Source: Hyposmocoma kahamanoa (taxonomy: Eukaryota; Arthropoda; Insecta; Lepidoptera; Cosmopterigidae). Taken from it: a stretch of DNA of 64,000 bases. The stretch covers positions 67,377-131,376 of the forward strand of contig NW_020655294.1 in NCBI RefSeq assembly GCF_003589595.1, in the 5' to 3' direction. Both the position numbers and the translations under genes were made by a program. The notes under the pieces were generated by a model. The model had not been told where the DNA came from and did no database searches. It saw only the letters and a list, made by a program, of their open reading frames with translations. The number at the start of each line of letters is the position of its first letter. Position 1 is the first letter of the stretch. Below, one piece after another: positions 1 to 10,989 of the stretch.

Positions 1-677
1 TCGGAATCTCGGGGACAGACTGCATTTCCACATAAACCAAAACTGTCAACTTTCAGGTCATATTTTTCTAATTCATTCTTTAAATTCTGAACAAACACTT
101 CACGATGTCCGTAGGTGTTACAATGCGCCGCAAACCAAGCAGCAGCAATCCGTTTCTTCTGCAATTTACTTTTTATATGTTTACTCGTTGGTTTCATATC
201 TCTTACGTTCATCCAATGCATATCCATTTTAGGTCCTATTATTTCACCTTTTTTGTTTCTGACTACCAAATATCTCCAAGTAGCGTCTGACTTCAATTTG
301 TACGTCCAAGTCAAATTGAAAAACCCATCAAAATGTTTACGTATTGGATAATACGCTGGAGTTTCACCACTTACAAAAACGTATTTCTGTTTTTTGGATC
401 GCTTGACAGGGACTGTAGAATTTTCTAGATTAATTGCATTGAACAACACGACGTCAAAATCTCTTACATCATTAAAATACAATTTATCATTTGTAAAGTA
501 ACAGTTCTGGAAATAACACTTTCTATTGATGAAATATTGTTGTCCCATTTCCATATAATTGAAAGGCAGAATGTCTGGAGTTGTCCACATAAGCATGTAA
601 ATCATCGAATTGTTCTTTTCAATTGCATAAATGGTAATAATAAAACAGAACGTCGTCAGTATTCTTTCTTTTATCAT
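1..677 (-). CDS. alpha-1,3-fucosyltransferase (GT10), copy A, partial at window edge
   Basis: The minus strand is open from an ATG at 677 to the left edge, giving about 225 residues with no stop, so this is the 5' part of exon 1. A short hydrophobic N-terminus (residues about 6-18) looks like a signal or signal-anchor. The family landmarks follow in order: an I-Y-M-L-M-W-T-T-P strand, the N-C-Y-F-T cysteine block, F-F-N-L-T-W-T-Y-K with its N-glycosylation sequon, I-I-G-P, and A-A-A-W-F-A-A-H-C. The GDP-fucose block and exon 2 lie outside the window. The copy is divergent to and closely similar to copy B, with only 343 bp between the two start codons. I see no disabling change in the visible part. 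Family assignment is firm by alignment with the complete copies; whether the whole gene is intact cannot be judged. Confidence 0.88.
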   Translation of the reverse strand, partial: MIKERILTTFCFIITIYAIEKNNSMIYMLMWTTPDILPFNYMEMGQQYFINRKCYFQNCYFTNDKLYFNDVRDFDVVLFNAINLENSTVPVKRSKKQKYVFVSGETPAYYPIRKHFDGFFNLTWTYKLKSDATWRYLVVRNKKGEIIGPKMDMHWMNVRDMKPTSKHIKSKLQKKRIAAAWFAAHCNTYGHREVFVQNLKNELEKYDLKVDSFGLCGNAVCPRDS

Positions 678-1020
678 ACTTTAGTTTTTACCGTTTGTAT
701 TCTGCAAGCTTGCGTCCAATTACTTCACAAATTAAACTGTAGACACTTGTTCATATAATAACATAAATTTTCAATATGAATGGATTATTATTTAAATTAT
801 TATCCAGACCACATACATTGCATTCCAATATCTCAATTGATAAATAGCTGAAGTTGTATTGTGCTAGCTGCGTGCTTAACAGAACGCGAAGTTTAAGATC
901 ATAGTGATGTGATATTTATTGTCATAAAGAATCAAACCTAACTAAAAGGTATTAAATATTTTTGAAACTATTTGCATAAATACACATTCAAATCAATTGA
1001 TCTCGCAAATTTTGGAAAAA
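678..1020. promoter_or_regulatory. short divergent intergenic region between copies A and B
   Basis: The start codons of A (677, minus) and B (1021, plus) face away from each other across 343 bp. No other gene fits here, so both promoters must lie in this AT-rich segment or in unseen upstream exons. I could not pick out a convincing TATA or initiator pair. Calling it regulatory is inference from geometry. Confidence 0.4.
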
Positions 1021-2874
1021 ATGTGTCAAACAATTTTTAAAGTGCTCATCGTGCATTTTTCCATACTTAATGTAAAAGGAATTGTAAAGAATAACTCGTT
1101 GATATATATTCTCATATGGACAACGCCGCAGATTATTCCATTTTCTTTCCTAGAAATGGGGCAAAATTACTTCACCAACAAAAAATGTCAATTTCAAAAC
1201 TGTTTTGTTACCGACAACAAATTATATTTCAATGATATTAGAGATTTCGACGTCATATTATTTAATGTTATGGATATAAAGGACAATCTATGGCCACTTA
1301 AAAGATCGGAAAAGCAAAAATATGTTTTTATGAGTACAGAATCTCCGGTATCCTTTCCAATTACAAAAATATACGACGACTTTTTTAATTTGACGTGGAC
1401 ATACAAATTGGATTCTGATGCTACCATCAGGTATTTAGTAGTAAGAAACAAAAGAGGTGAAATAATAGGACCCAAAATCAATATGAAATGGATAAGCATA
1501 AACAATATGAAACAAACAAGTAAATACATAAAAAGAAAACTGCAGAGTAAAAGCATTGCTGTAGCATGGTTTGTATCGCATTGCGAAACAAAGGGTCACC
1601 GTGAGGCATTATATTGGCAGCTAAACGACGAATTGGCTCTACGTAATCTAAAAGTCGATGTGTTCGGAGTGTGTGGACATAAAACTTGCCTTGTTAAAGA
1701 TGAATGTGACGCTTTACTAGAATCAGACTACTATTTTTATTTGGCGTTTGAAAATTCCTTGAGCGAAGATTATGTCACTGAAAAATTATTGACAGCTTTA
1801 CAAAACTTTGTTGTGCCGGTTGTTTATGGAGGTGCAAATTACACAAGGTCAATAAAACATAGTTCGTAAACGTTTCTATTATCACACCTTTTTTTGTTTC
1901 CTTCTTAATGATTAGAAGTAAAGGGGACGACTAAGTTGAGCACTTGGTTGTAAGTAACACTTAACCAGTCACGTGATTGTAATTTCACTTGAATCCTTAT
2001 CCTTTAATACTGGAACGCAGTAATGCTAACATTACTTCCTGCTTGGCTGCAGATATAGGTACGATGGCAGTACCTCTTTGGCTAACTTTTTCTCAATTGA
2101 CATTTAACATAACAGCCTTAAACAAGTACCTAGATACTTATCATGATAGCTAATATTTCATTTAGTTAAGAATAATATGAAAACGCATCCATCATCATAC
2201 ATCAAAAACACTTCGTGTAAGAAGGGCAAAGGGAATATTTGGAAAATGACAACTTTTCAGGAGTGTTTAAAGATTCAACGAACGAAATTAGTCTTTAATT
2301 TTTTTTGCTTAATTATAAAATTTTACATATATCCAGATTTGTTCCATGTATTCTGTATTAGTTTTATAACTTTCGTGTAATAAAAGCACTTCCAATATAT
2401 GACACACGTGGCTTTGTTTTTTTATTTCCAGGGGCACGTATAGGTCACGTCTGTTTTCAAATGAAGTAGGCTGAGGTACCTAAGCAGGTATTGGTACTTT
2501 GTGTGATATTATACGAAGTTAAATTCACCTGAATGTAGGGATAATTCAGATTTCATATAACGTTAAATTGAAGTGTTCTGATTCTGTTATAAATTTCCAG
2601 ATTCATGCCTGATGGAATATATTTGGACGCCAATGTTTTAGGACCCCAAAAACTTGCGAGAATAATTAACGACGCTGTGAGGAATATGGAAAAATACTAT
2701 GAATTTTTTAAATGGCATAGACATTATAGTTTTCATAAGCCCAGCGACAATGCAGATTCCGATGAAATTTGTGCGTTTTGTGCTATTCTTAATGACAAAA
2801 ATCGAACGGGTGTAACAAGTGTGTACACACATATTAACAGTTTTTGGCAGGTAGATAATGCCCTGAATAATTAA
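1021..2874 (+). CDS. alpha-1,3-fucosyltransferase (GT10), copy B, two exons
   Basis: Exon 1 is 1021-1847 and exon 2 is 2601-2874; together they are 1101 nt, 366 residues. The ATG at 1021 is preferred; the frame is open a little further upstream only from a TTG. The N-terminus has a hydrophobic run (residues about 5-14) suiting a signal or anchor for Golgi/secretory targeting. The GDP-fucose block spans residues about 237-276 (Y-Y-F-Y-L-A-F-E-N-S, then D-Y-V-T-E-K), with Asn, Tyr, Glu and Lys all present; the Cys usually found after F-E-N-S is Ser here. Exon 2 starts at a good polypyrimidine-CAG with F-M-P-D-G-I-Y-L-D-A and contains C-A-F-C. The donor (AG|GTCAAT) is weak. The 753-bp intron holds a decayed interspersed repeat at about 1985-2085. 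The C-terminus is a few residues longer than in most copies. Confidence 0.9.
1985..2085 (-). repeat. interspersed repeat family R1, decayed copy in intron B
   Basis: It shares the GGAACGCAGTAATG core and the following GCTTGGC-GCAG segment with the better copies at 13.6, 23.7 and 31.5 kb. It is truncated and diverged. Confidence 0.45.
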
Positions 2875-2979
2875 CTTCTACGGATTATGACAGCATGATT
2901 ATGCATACATTGACAATGTGGAGAGACTTGAACCAGTATCAGGATGATCAACTCATTATAGGGTCGGAGGAGATTTTTA
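2875..2979. other. short spacer downstream of copy B
   Basis: No coding or repeat signal was recognised between the copy B stop codon and the next repeat. Confidence 0.4.
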
Positions 2980-3215
2980 ATGCCCAGTGACGGGACGAAC
3001 AAGTCGTACACATGGTGGCAAACGACATATTGCAGAGATTTGCCTGTTACCCTGAGACATAAGTCGATTAATCTCATGTACCTCCCATTTCAGCAGCACC
3101 CTTACCTTCAAAACCAGAAAGCAATAAAGCTCACATTACTGCATGGCGGCAGAAATAGATAATGTGGCAGTTCTTCCTTGGATGAACTCCTTCACAAGAA
3201 GCTCTACTAAAGATG
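2980..3215 (-). repeat. interspersed repeat family R1, near full length
   Basis: Reading on the minus strand it carries the family landmarks: a GAACTC...CCAGGGAAGTACTGCC-like head, a GCCGCCAAGCAGTAATG-like centre, a CCGGTTTTGAAGGGT-like stretch, and a GGGACTTGTCAACTTATG-like segment. The tail is the CGTGTCGCTTACCACCA type. Tails of this kind occur at 3' ends of lepidopteran RTE-like LINEs and SINEs, so a retroelement origin is likely but not proven. Confidence 0.7.
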
Positions 3216-3479
3216 TTCTTGGAGGAAGAAGGTTATACCATAGTAGGTCATACCATGGCCGTAGTCGACCATGCAAGTCCAATAGGCTTGTGAAGCTTTT
3301 TGATGTTTCATTACGATGTTTTCCTTCAATAGTATTAGAACATCTTTAGAGAATGCAAAAAACTCGTAACTAACTCTCAGTATCGATAAGACTGCCCTTA
3401 TATTCCAGTGAGTTGGATAGAATACAGTAATTAAACATATTACGGTCGTAAGTAAAATGTGCCCTATAATGTATTCAAC

Positions 3480-3720
3480 TGGAGTGGTGGTGAGCGGGGT
3501 ACATTGCTCGCAGAACAGATAGCCGATGGGGTCAAAGAGTTCTCGAGTGGCAGTCGTGTACCGGAAGAGGCAGCCTGCGCAAGGTGGACCGATGAGCCGG
3601 TGAAGGTTGCAGGGAATTCACTGGATGCAAGCGGCTCAAAACCGGACGTTGTGTCGTTTTTTGGGGAAAGTATATGATCAGTAGTGGACGTCTTTCGGCT
3701 GAAATGATGATGATGGTGAT
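3480..3720 (+). mobile_element. RTE-like LINE, 3' end fragment
   Basis: It matches, in order, the same 3' coding stretch as the fragment at 56.1-56.5 kb: GATGGGG, CGTGTACCGGAAGA, GGTGGACCGATGA, GGGAATTCACTGGATG and CAGTGGACGTC. It ends in a TGA-rich microsatellite (ATGATGATGATGG), the usual tail of these LINEs. It is frameshifted and non-functional. Confidence 0.75.
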
Positions 3721-4070
3721 AGAAGCAATGTTTGAAAAGCCATTTTATCAATTGTAATATTAAAGTATGTCCTTGTAACAATCTCATTTAATTTAGTTAA
3801 TTTATTGAAAATAATTGAAGCGTTAGTAACATGTTGAAGTTACTTTATGGCAACGAGGTTGGTACAAAAGGTACATAGTTGGAGCTATAGTCTGCTTTTA
3901 TATAACTTCACCTCATGTTTTGAAATATTGAAGATGAGTGTTCCCAAATACAAATGAATACAGGAGGCACAAAAGGTATAACTGGGTCTTAACAAGTAGA
4001 AATCTATAGTCTTATAGGTAGGTGTACGTAAATACTACAATATAAATATTTTGATCGAAAAATCATATTA
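3721..4070. other. intergenic, nothing recognised
   Basis: AT-rich sequence without a credible exon, RNA gene or repeat boundary that I could see. Confidence 0.4.
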
Positions 4071-4326
4071 CAAAATTGAAGACTACGTGTTAGATAAAGA
4101 TGTATGGAAAGACGACATGGCTCCAGAATCCACACAAATTTGATTCAAAATGTATTCCATAGCATTTAAGTTTATTTGAAAAGAGCAATCCCTAGAGTTT
4201 CTTGCTCGTTCTTCTCAGGGAGGTCAGCGTAGTGAACGAGCAGTACCTTAAATGTGACGTTTTCAAGTGTAAATTTATTTTACCTATGGAATAAATAATC
4301 TTTGACTTTGACTTTGACTTTGACTA
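4071..4326 (+). mobile_element. LINE 3' tail with TTTGAC satellite end
   Basis: It begins with about 20 codons resembling the last residues of a LINE protein (E-D-Y-V-L-D-K-D-L-W), followed by a conserved 3' UTR containing CCTAGAGTTTCTTGCTCGTT. It ends in four TTTGAC units. The copy at 50522 starts at the same point. Related sequence is the 3' part of the longer LINE at 61.35-62.3 kb. Confidence 0.75.
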
Positions 4327-5564
4327 TAATAGTCTGTCTCTGGTCCCTTGACACAGAGATATAAATATAGCGGTACCAGTAGCGGCTGCATAGCCGTCAT
4401 TACCGTAGTACATTGTGGAAAACCAATGTGGATTTATCAGCTAGCGTTTTATAGCGGTGTTCGAGATCTCAGGGTCTAAAAGGTACAAAACATAAAGATT
4501 GAACGACCCAAATTCTGGAATATCTACATAATAAAATAGATATAGGGTAAATAAAACGAAGGCATAAGCATGACAGCACGATAAAAAAATGGAATAAGGC
4601 GCTAGTTTTTACTTAAAACGAATCATCTAGTACTTAGGTGTTGAAGTACATAAACACTTGTAATAAACTATGTACGGATTTAATTTGTTTTTTTTTCAAA
4701 TATACCAACTTTTCTGACCTTGTACGGGGCCCCAATTATGCATTTTTTTTAATCACTTTTATTGAGATTCCATTGGGACTCCACTGAGATTATATTGCAA
4801 TTAAATATGATAATATTTGTTTTATTCTGCTATTGCAATGGCAATTGAGTCTGAATAGAATGTCAGTGGAATGGCAATGATGGCATCCCTTCGTCCCATC
4901 ACTAACGATCGATGTTACCTTAGTAAAAGTACCATGGAAATGGCTGTACTAATCTAAATGAAAAATGACTCTACTAATTATGTCGAATAATTAGTAAACT
5001 ACGTCATCGATATGCCATCGATGTGCCATTGAAGAACAAAATACCAAAACATTGCAATGGAACTTGAAAAGTTGATCGATGATCGATAGCCACTGATAAG
5101 CCGCTATTCTTAACTTTTACCAGAATGCCAAACACAAAACTCTGCCGTTAATACTCTATCGACACCCATTAGCGAATTAGTCGACATAGAACCTATTCGC
5201 AAAAAGTTTCCTGTTCGCCAAAAGACCTATTCTTAAAACGGCCTATTCGTAGAATAACCTATTCTTGCAGACTTGGAACCGGGTCCTATGGTCACGGTTG
5301 AACCAGTCAAGTGGAAAAACAAATATTAATTTAAATCCGATAATGTGATAGGAATTAGATTTAGAATCGCGTCGAAGGGGAAACATGCAATATCTGTATT
5401 ATTAATACGTTTATTGATTAGTTTACTAATTTTAAAGATAAAAACAAATACTTTCCGTAGTGTGAACATCTGGTTTGGAATGTATGGAATTTATAAAATA
5501 TTTTTAATCCCTTACTACAATATTTTTTTTTAAATATTTTATTTATTTTATTCATAATTATTCA
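4327..5564. other. intergenic, AT-rich
   Basis: No gene seen. A short piece near 5270-5330 carries the CCTATGGTCACGGTTGA motif of the long-TIR MITE found complete at 27.5-27.9 kb. The stretch 4990-5100 has several ATCGAT-rich short repeats without clear structure. Confidence 0.4.
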
Positions 5565-5640
5565 GCCGTGGTTGCATAATTGTTTGACCTGCCGCCTCTC
5601 AAGCAGAGGCCGTGGATTCAAATCCATTTTTTGAATTTAG
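5565..5640 (+). repeat. tRNA-like SINE head (CTCAAGC loop type)
   Basis: It contains a B-box-like GGATTCAAATCC and an anticodon-arm-like CCGCCTCTCAAGCAGAGG. The same arm occurs at 16.6 kb (minus) and 53.76 kb (plus). It does not fold into a full cloverleaf with a paired acceptor stem, so it reads as a tRNA-derived retroposon head rather than a tRNA gene. Confidence 0.55.
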
Positions 5641-5689
5641 GAGCGTTTTTTTTAAAATTTACCATGAACTTGAAACTGCACTTTACAAC

Positions 5690-6025
5690 TGCTCCCGTGG
5701 CCGAACGGTTACCATGGCGGACTGCCACGCAGAGGTCCCACGTTCGATTCCGGGGCCGGGAGAAATATTTGTATGGTCTACGTTTATTTCTCTCATGAGT
5801 TTGGATGTAATTTGTGGTTGCCTATTAGTCTGTCCATGGCACCCGCGACATAGGGTTTCCCTAGTGCGGGGCTATGTTGAGTGTGTGCGTTATTTATCGG
5901 TGAAGGTTTTCCATCGTGATGAAATCTGCAAGTCGAAGAAAGTTTACAACCCTCAGGAGATGTTGAAGTCCTCAACTCACATTGGGCCAGCATCGCGGCG
6001 GACTACGGCCAAAGCCTACTAATTG
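5690..6025 (+). repeat. tRNA-derived SINE-like element
   Basis: The first 75 bp resemble a tRNA: A-box-like TGGCCGAACGG, B-box GTTCGATTCC, and a 6-bp CTCCCG/CGGGAG closing stem. About 250 bp of non-coding body follow, ending with a CATTGGGCCAGC-GCGGACTA segment that resembles lepidopteran retroelement 3' sequence. The middle stems pair poorly, so a functional tRNA is unlikely. Confidence 0.5.
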
Positions 6026-7493
6026 TCTTTATCTTTTGTTACCTAGCAATAAGGTTCCTTGTTATGCCCTGACTTTTATCATTTGCTCGACTTTATACTT
6101 TGTTCCAGTACACAAATTGTATTTTGAAATCTCTCTCAGTGTAAAGTAGTTATTACGCCAAATACAACAATAAAACTGGAGACCATTTTGAAAACAAGTA
6201 ACAGTATATTAAAAATATAACCGAACAAAGTAGTAAAAAGTAAATTAAGAAAATGTAATAAACTATATCATGATCGTAACAATTGGTTGTGAAAACTTTG
6301 AGCAAAACTTTTCAGCGCGAGTTAAACATTTGTCTGAATTTTTTTGAATAAAGAGTGACTGTCAATAGTGTTTGCAATAGTCTTACTTGCATAGGACAAG
6401 ATTTGTTTTGAGACGGGAAGGATCTGTGCTAGCTTGTTGTCGTATAGCAGGGAATAGCATACACCTGATCCCAAAATGGTGTCTCTGCGAGTTTGCGTTC
6501 CGAATCTGAGACTATATACATCTAGAAAACTCGGAATTACTTCGGATGTCGCTTATGCACTAAGTCCGACCCCAATCCGAGGAAATACGAATATCGCTTG
6601 TACTTCTAGAGATAAAATGACACTTCGGACACCTGTGATATTTCGGACCGTCATTTCTTGTATTCGGAACTGATACGAATCTAATGTAGTGTGCGCAAAC
6701 GCCCTAAGGCTGCTGGGCCAGGATTCATTACCTGAACTCAAATAAGGATTTAAACTCAAGGAAACAAATTATTTTAAATGAGACCGTCGAGTTAACGACT
6801 TTGTGTGAAATTTAATAGTTAATAGTTTAACTGGTTTATTTATAATTATTGTATATAACAAAGAAAAACATATTACTGTTCTCACTTGTGTTGTATTATG
6901 AAAAAGAAAAAATTACAGTCAAGTAATAATGATAACAAATACAAAAACTTTAATGCGAACGTGTATTTTTGTAACAAGTACACCAAACAATGACGCTTTG
7001 ACTATTGACATTTATTTGTAATCTTGTTGTTTTATTTTTTATAAATAGGAAGGGAGTTATGATTTCACTTTGTCATTGTGTGAGAGCGTTTCTTACCTTA
7101 TGAAAGGTATTTGATGAGAAAGGAGGCATAACTCAAATCTTTATTTCATTCCTGTTGGTTGTTCGACTGTTATAAAATTCTTTTGACGCAACATAATATC
7201 ATATTCACTATTTATAAATAGTTACGATTATGTTTTATACAGTTGAAGTACACATATGAGTAATAGATCTCATTCACATGCCAATTGAACTCACTGTTGG
7301 CATGGGAGACCAATACTCTCCCATCTTTTTATCCACCACGATCTTGCGCTAGGCTTATCCGTCTACGGTCCGTGATTTTAACAATGCTGTCTACCAACCA
7401 CATTGCACAATATCCTAAGCTCCTGTAACCACTTGTTGGTAACCATTATTTAATGTTATTAAAAAAAAGAAGAATTTGCAATACACATTTGTA
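6026..7493. other. intergenic upstream of copy C
   Basis: No exon recognised. The stretch 6470-6670 is less AT-rich and contains repeated TTCGGA words, but no protein-like reading. The 230 bp before copy C (about 7260-7440) are locally GC-richer and contain an imperfect inverted pair (CATGCCAATTGA...TGTTGGCATG). Confidence 0.4.
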
Positions 7494-9059
7494 ATGATTG
7501 TAAGCAACAATGAAGATAAAGCAAATCTGAAAAAAATTACATTAATTGTGACTTTCCTTCTTATTGTATACGTAAAGGGAAACGAAAAGAACCACTCGTT
7601 GATTTACATGCTTATGTGGACTACACCACAGATTTTACCGTTCCAACTCACAGACTTGGAGCAACGATATTTTACAAAAAGGAAGTGTCAGTTCCAAAAT
7701 TGTTTCGTAACAAACAACAAATCTTATTTTAGTGATATAACAGATTATGACGTTTTACTGTTTAATGTGCTCAACATTGATATCAGTAAACCGCCGCCTG
7801 TGCGTTCCGAAGATCAAAAATATGTTTTTATGAGTGATGAACCTCCAGCATTCTATCCAATGCCTTTACATTATGATGGAGTTTTCAATTTGACTTGGAC
7901 ATACAGATTTGATTCAAACGCTACACTGAAATATTTTGTAGTAAGAAACAAAGGAGGTAATGTCATAGGACCTAAAAGAGATATGCACTGGATGGATGTC
8001 AAAGATATGAAACCAACAAGTAAGGCTATAAGAAATAAATTGCAGAGTAAGAAAACAGCTGCAGTATGGTTCGTGTCACACTGTGACACACCGATCCAAC
8101 GTGAACAATTTGTACAAAAGTTAAAGGAAGAGCTGGATAAATATAAATTGAAGATAGATGTGTTTGGGAGATGTGGAAATCTCAAATGTCCCAAAGCTAC
8201 TAAGGAAGAATGTCATGCATTAGTAGAATCAGATTATTATTTTTATTTGGCTTTTGAAAATTCAATGTGTGAAGATTATGTTACTGAGAAATTATTGACA
8301 GCTTTAGAACACTACGCTGTGCCGATAGTTTATGGGGGTGCAAATTATACTAGGTTTGTGTGTTGATTTATTAGTAGAACCATTGACTTACAAATAAATG
8401 GACGACGGGTCTAATACAAAAACCACGAAAAAAATATTCCAAGTCAACCTATTTAAACGTAATGACATGTAAAGGAATATGAAAAAGCTAAAACGTTGAA
8501 TTTAAATTGTAATATTGTCATCGCAGTACTTTCTAATTTTGCTTGCTTCGCTGTCAGTCGAACAAACGAAGACTAAAGCGTGAATGACGCTCTGTATACG
8601 ATTTTAACGCCCTATAAGTTCGCTACACTACACTTTTACACTTGTACACTTTTTAGCGCACACACGCGTTACACACGTTACACTTGTACGTTTTTTTGCA
8701 TTAGACAGTTAATTTCAGTTCACAATCATTTGAACATTTTTAGAGTTGTCTTCGATCGATGTGAATTTTGTGTAGAAGCTTTTGTGCTCATATTGTTTTT
8801 CAGATTCGTACCTGAAGGAATATACTTAGATGCATCAGTTTTGGAACCCATCAAACTAGCAAAAGAGATGAATGATATTATTCAGGACAAAAACAAGTAT
8901 TATAACTACTTCAAGTGGCATAGATATTATAGTTTTCACGCCGCTAATGAAACAGCAGAGACTGATGAGATTTGCGCATTTTGTGCTTACCTCAATAATA
9001 AAAGAAATGACCCCACAAGAAGTTCCTATAGATATATTAGTAGGTATTGGGTATATTAA
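7494..9059 (+). CDS. alpha-1,3-fucosyltransferase (GT10), copy C, two exons
   Basis: Exons are 7494-8353 and 8804-9059 (1116 nt, 371 residues). The ATG at 7494 gives a short basic N-terminus followed by a hydrophobic helix at residues about 14-27, a type II anchor or signal peptide. Landmarks: M-L-M-W-T-T-P, F-Q-N-C-F-V-T, F-N-L-T-W-T-Y-R-F-D-S (sequon), V-I-G-P, A-A-V-W-F-V-S-H-C, V-D-V-F-G-R-C-G. The donor-binding block at residues about 248-287 has an intact F-E-N-S-M-C-E-D-Y-V-T-E-K. Exon 2 opens with F-V-P-E-G-I-Y-L-D-A and has C-A-F-C. The donor GTTTGT is weak and the acceptor TTTTTCAG is strong. The 450-bp intron holds a truncated hAT-type MITE (8381-8624). All key residues are present, so it is a good candidate for an active enzyme. 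Confidence 0.92.
8381..8624 (+). mobile_element. hAT-type MITE, truncated copy in intron C
   Basis: Starting at CATTGACTTACAAATAAATG it matches the complete element at 31845-32130 in opposite orientation, then stops after CCTATAAGTTCG. The second terminal repeat is missing here. Confidence 0.8.
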
Positions 9060-9671
9060 TCAATGTTGGGTAGAGACGGTTTGGTGGCCACCGACAAGAT
9101 CCTATAAGATGAAGAAGCCCATAGAGTCAGAGATCAAATAACTAAACACCACCGTCGAAATAGTTACTAAAATGGCCTACGACGTACACTTCAAAGAATT
9201 CAGCAATCAGATAGAATACACGCGTTTATGTTCAGCGTTATTTGTAGTTTACTTCTTCGGTCAATGTGTGGGATTTGGTGAGTAAACGCTGAATGCCTGA
9301 ACCCCGAACCGTTTTGTTTGCAGAATTCCTTAACTTAAAGAATCACCTATCTTCAAATAGTATTGGGTAGGTTGGAATATGGCGTAGCAGAATCAATCCT
9401 GCTATATCAAGCAATGGAGAATAAAGGTTTTTGGCAAACACAACCCTTAATTGAGGCTATCAGCGCAAGAAAGGTGTAAAAGAAATACATTATAAAAGAT
9501 AATGAGGGATTAAAAAATAGCAAATTTTATTTTGTATTTAGTAATTATATAAATATTACCAATATATATACATATATTTATATTTATATATATATTTATA
9601 CACGAAAATAGCATTCAAATGTATAATAATCATGTACTTTAATATCATTTAATGTTGTGAAACATAAAGTA

Positions 9672-9814
9672 ACCGCTCACGCGATACATGCAGTCGTGGA
9701 CGCATGCCGCCACAGAGCGTTGCGCGATTCATGCGTCTCTGGAAGCATTTTGCGGTAGGTTTATCCTATCCTTGAAGGGCCGTGCAGGTGGGGGTAGCGC
9801 ATCGCGTGAGCGGT
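9672..9814 (+). mobile_element. 143-bp MITE with ACCGCTCACGCGAT termini
   Basis: The ends are perfect 14-bp inverted repeats (ACCGCTCACGCGAT), flanked on both sides by TA, compatible with a mariner/Tc-type TA duplication. It is GC-richer than its surroundings. A 606-bp relative lies inverted at 28899-29504. Confidence 0.75.
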
Positions 9815-9949
9815 TAAATGGCGGTTAAGCCATTTTTGCGCTGATAGCTTCAATTCTATTGGAGAGACTGAAGTTTACAAACCAGATGAGAAGAGTTAGC
9901 ACTGGTAAAAAATAGAGTTTAAAACTGAAAAGAGTGCTAAATAAGAACT

Positions 9950-10330
9950 TTTTTTAAATCTTTATTAATTTAAGAACTTTTGTACCATGTATATGCCAGT
10001 TCCATCATATCCTCGACTATAACTTACATTTTTAGGCGGTGCTGCTGGAGAGCTGATTCCACAAACAGTAACAGTCTTTGCCTGTTTCGTGTGGGGATTG
10101 CTTAGTATACAACTTAGAGCACCTCCGGATGTTCGGTTGATCCGCAGGTCTCTCATCAACGCCGCCCTCTGTTGCTCGTACCGGACACATTCCAGTAACA
10201 AATGTAATGTATCTTCCACTACTTCACATAACTGCAGAGCAGCTGAATAAGTGGGACATGCATATTTCAAAATTTGGCTCATGCGTGTAACCAAGATAGT
10301 TGATAAAAGAGAGTAGCTGGTTTCCATGCC
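9950..10330 (-). mobile_element. LINE ORF2 C-terminal fragment
   Basis: The minus strand reads about 120 residues including D-T-L-H-L-L-L-E-C-V-R-Y with a downstream R-A-A-L-M-R-D-L. This matches the Cys/His-type C-terminal region after the reverse transcriptase in R1/Jockey-like LINEs. No RT core is present, so it is a remnant. Confidence 0.6.
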
Positions 10331-10340
10331 TGTGATAATA

Positions 10341-10374
10341 ACTGATGTTCCAGATTATGATCTGGAACATCAGT
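10341..10374. repeat. perfect 15-bp hairpin
   Basis: ACTGATGTTCCAGAT, a TATG loop, then its exact reverse complement. It lies just beyond the LINE fragment and is followed by a second short palindrome-like pair (AAGGTATGTAT...ATACTTACCTT). Confidence 0.7.
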
Positions 10375-10989
10375 CATTAACAAGGTATGTATCATTATAA
10401 TACTTACCTTGCATTTTGTTGTTGTTGATATTCTTGAAACATTGCAAAATAAATTAATTCTATGTAGGTACTATACGCAATTATACTTCGCTCTTGAGTA
10501 ATGGTTGATTCATAATTACGAATATTTTTTTCTTGTTATATATTTCTTTATCCTCGTTGTTTTATTACGAATATAAGACTATACAATAAAGGCTACAAGC
10601 ATTATTTTGCCTCTATCCTTTTTTATTGGTGATGAATTTACTAGGCAAGAATATTTAAGAAACTCTTCATCGATGTAATATCATTTACGTCGATGATGAG
10701 TTTCTCAGTTTCTTGGGATTTATTTATAAACGACATCAAAAAAGTCATAAACCTTTATTAAATAATCTCAGTACAGAGTACTAAAAAAAACAACCTCAAA
10801 AGTACGTGGAATTACGTCTATTTGCCAAGTTTTATTGAAATATCCCCTAGTTCGCCACTATACAGGACTTGACACTGGAGATAATAAAAATCGGTTCTCA
10901 CTACTCAAAGTATAGCGAGAGAGAAAAACGCTTTGAATTGGAGAATAGCAAAATCAACCATTAAAGTAATTGTTCCTTATAATAAAATT

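Noticed and set aside
997..1020. Upstream TTG as start of copy B (also 7476 in C, 28844 in G, and GTG 59384 in J)
   Set aside because: Nuclear animal genes rarely start at TTG or GTG, and a good ATG follows within 40 bp in each case.
1194..1556. Long minus-strand open frame across copy B exon 1 (similar ones at 7871-8194, 25224-25409, 37689-38081, 59722-59907)
   Set aside because: Antisense shadows of the conserved exon 1 coding strand; they repeat at the same place in each copy and resemble no protein.
3464..3787. Minus-strand ORF with a run of His
   Set aside because: It is the reverse reading of the ATGATG microsatellite at the RTE LINE tail.
5690..5765. Functional tRNA gene
   Set aside because: A and B boxes are present but the anticodon and T stems pair poorly and a SINE-like body follows.
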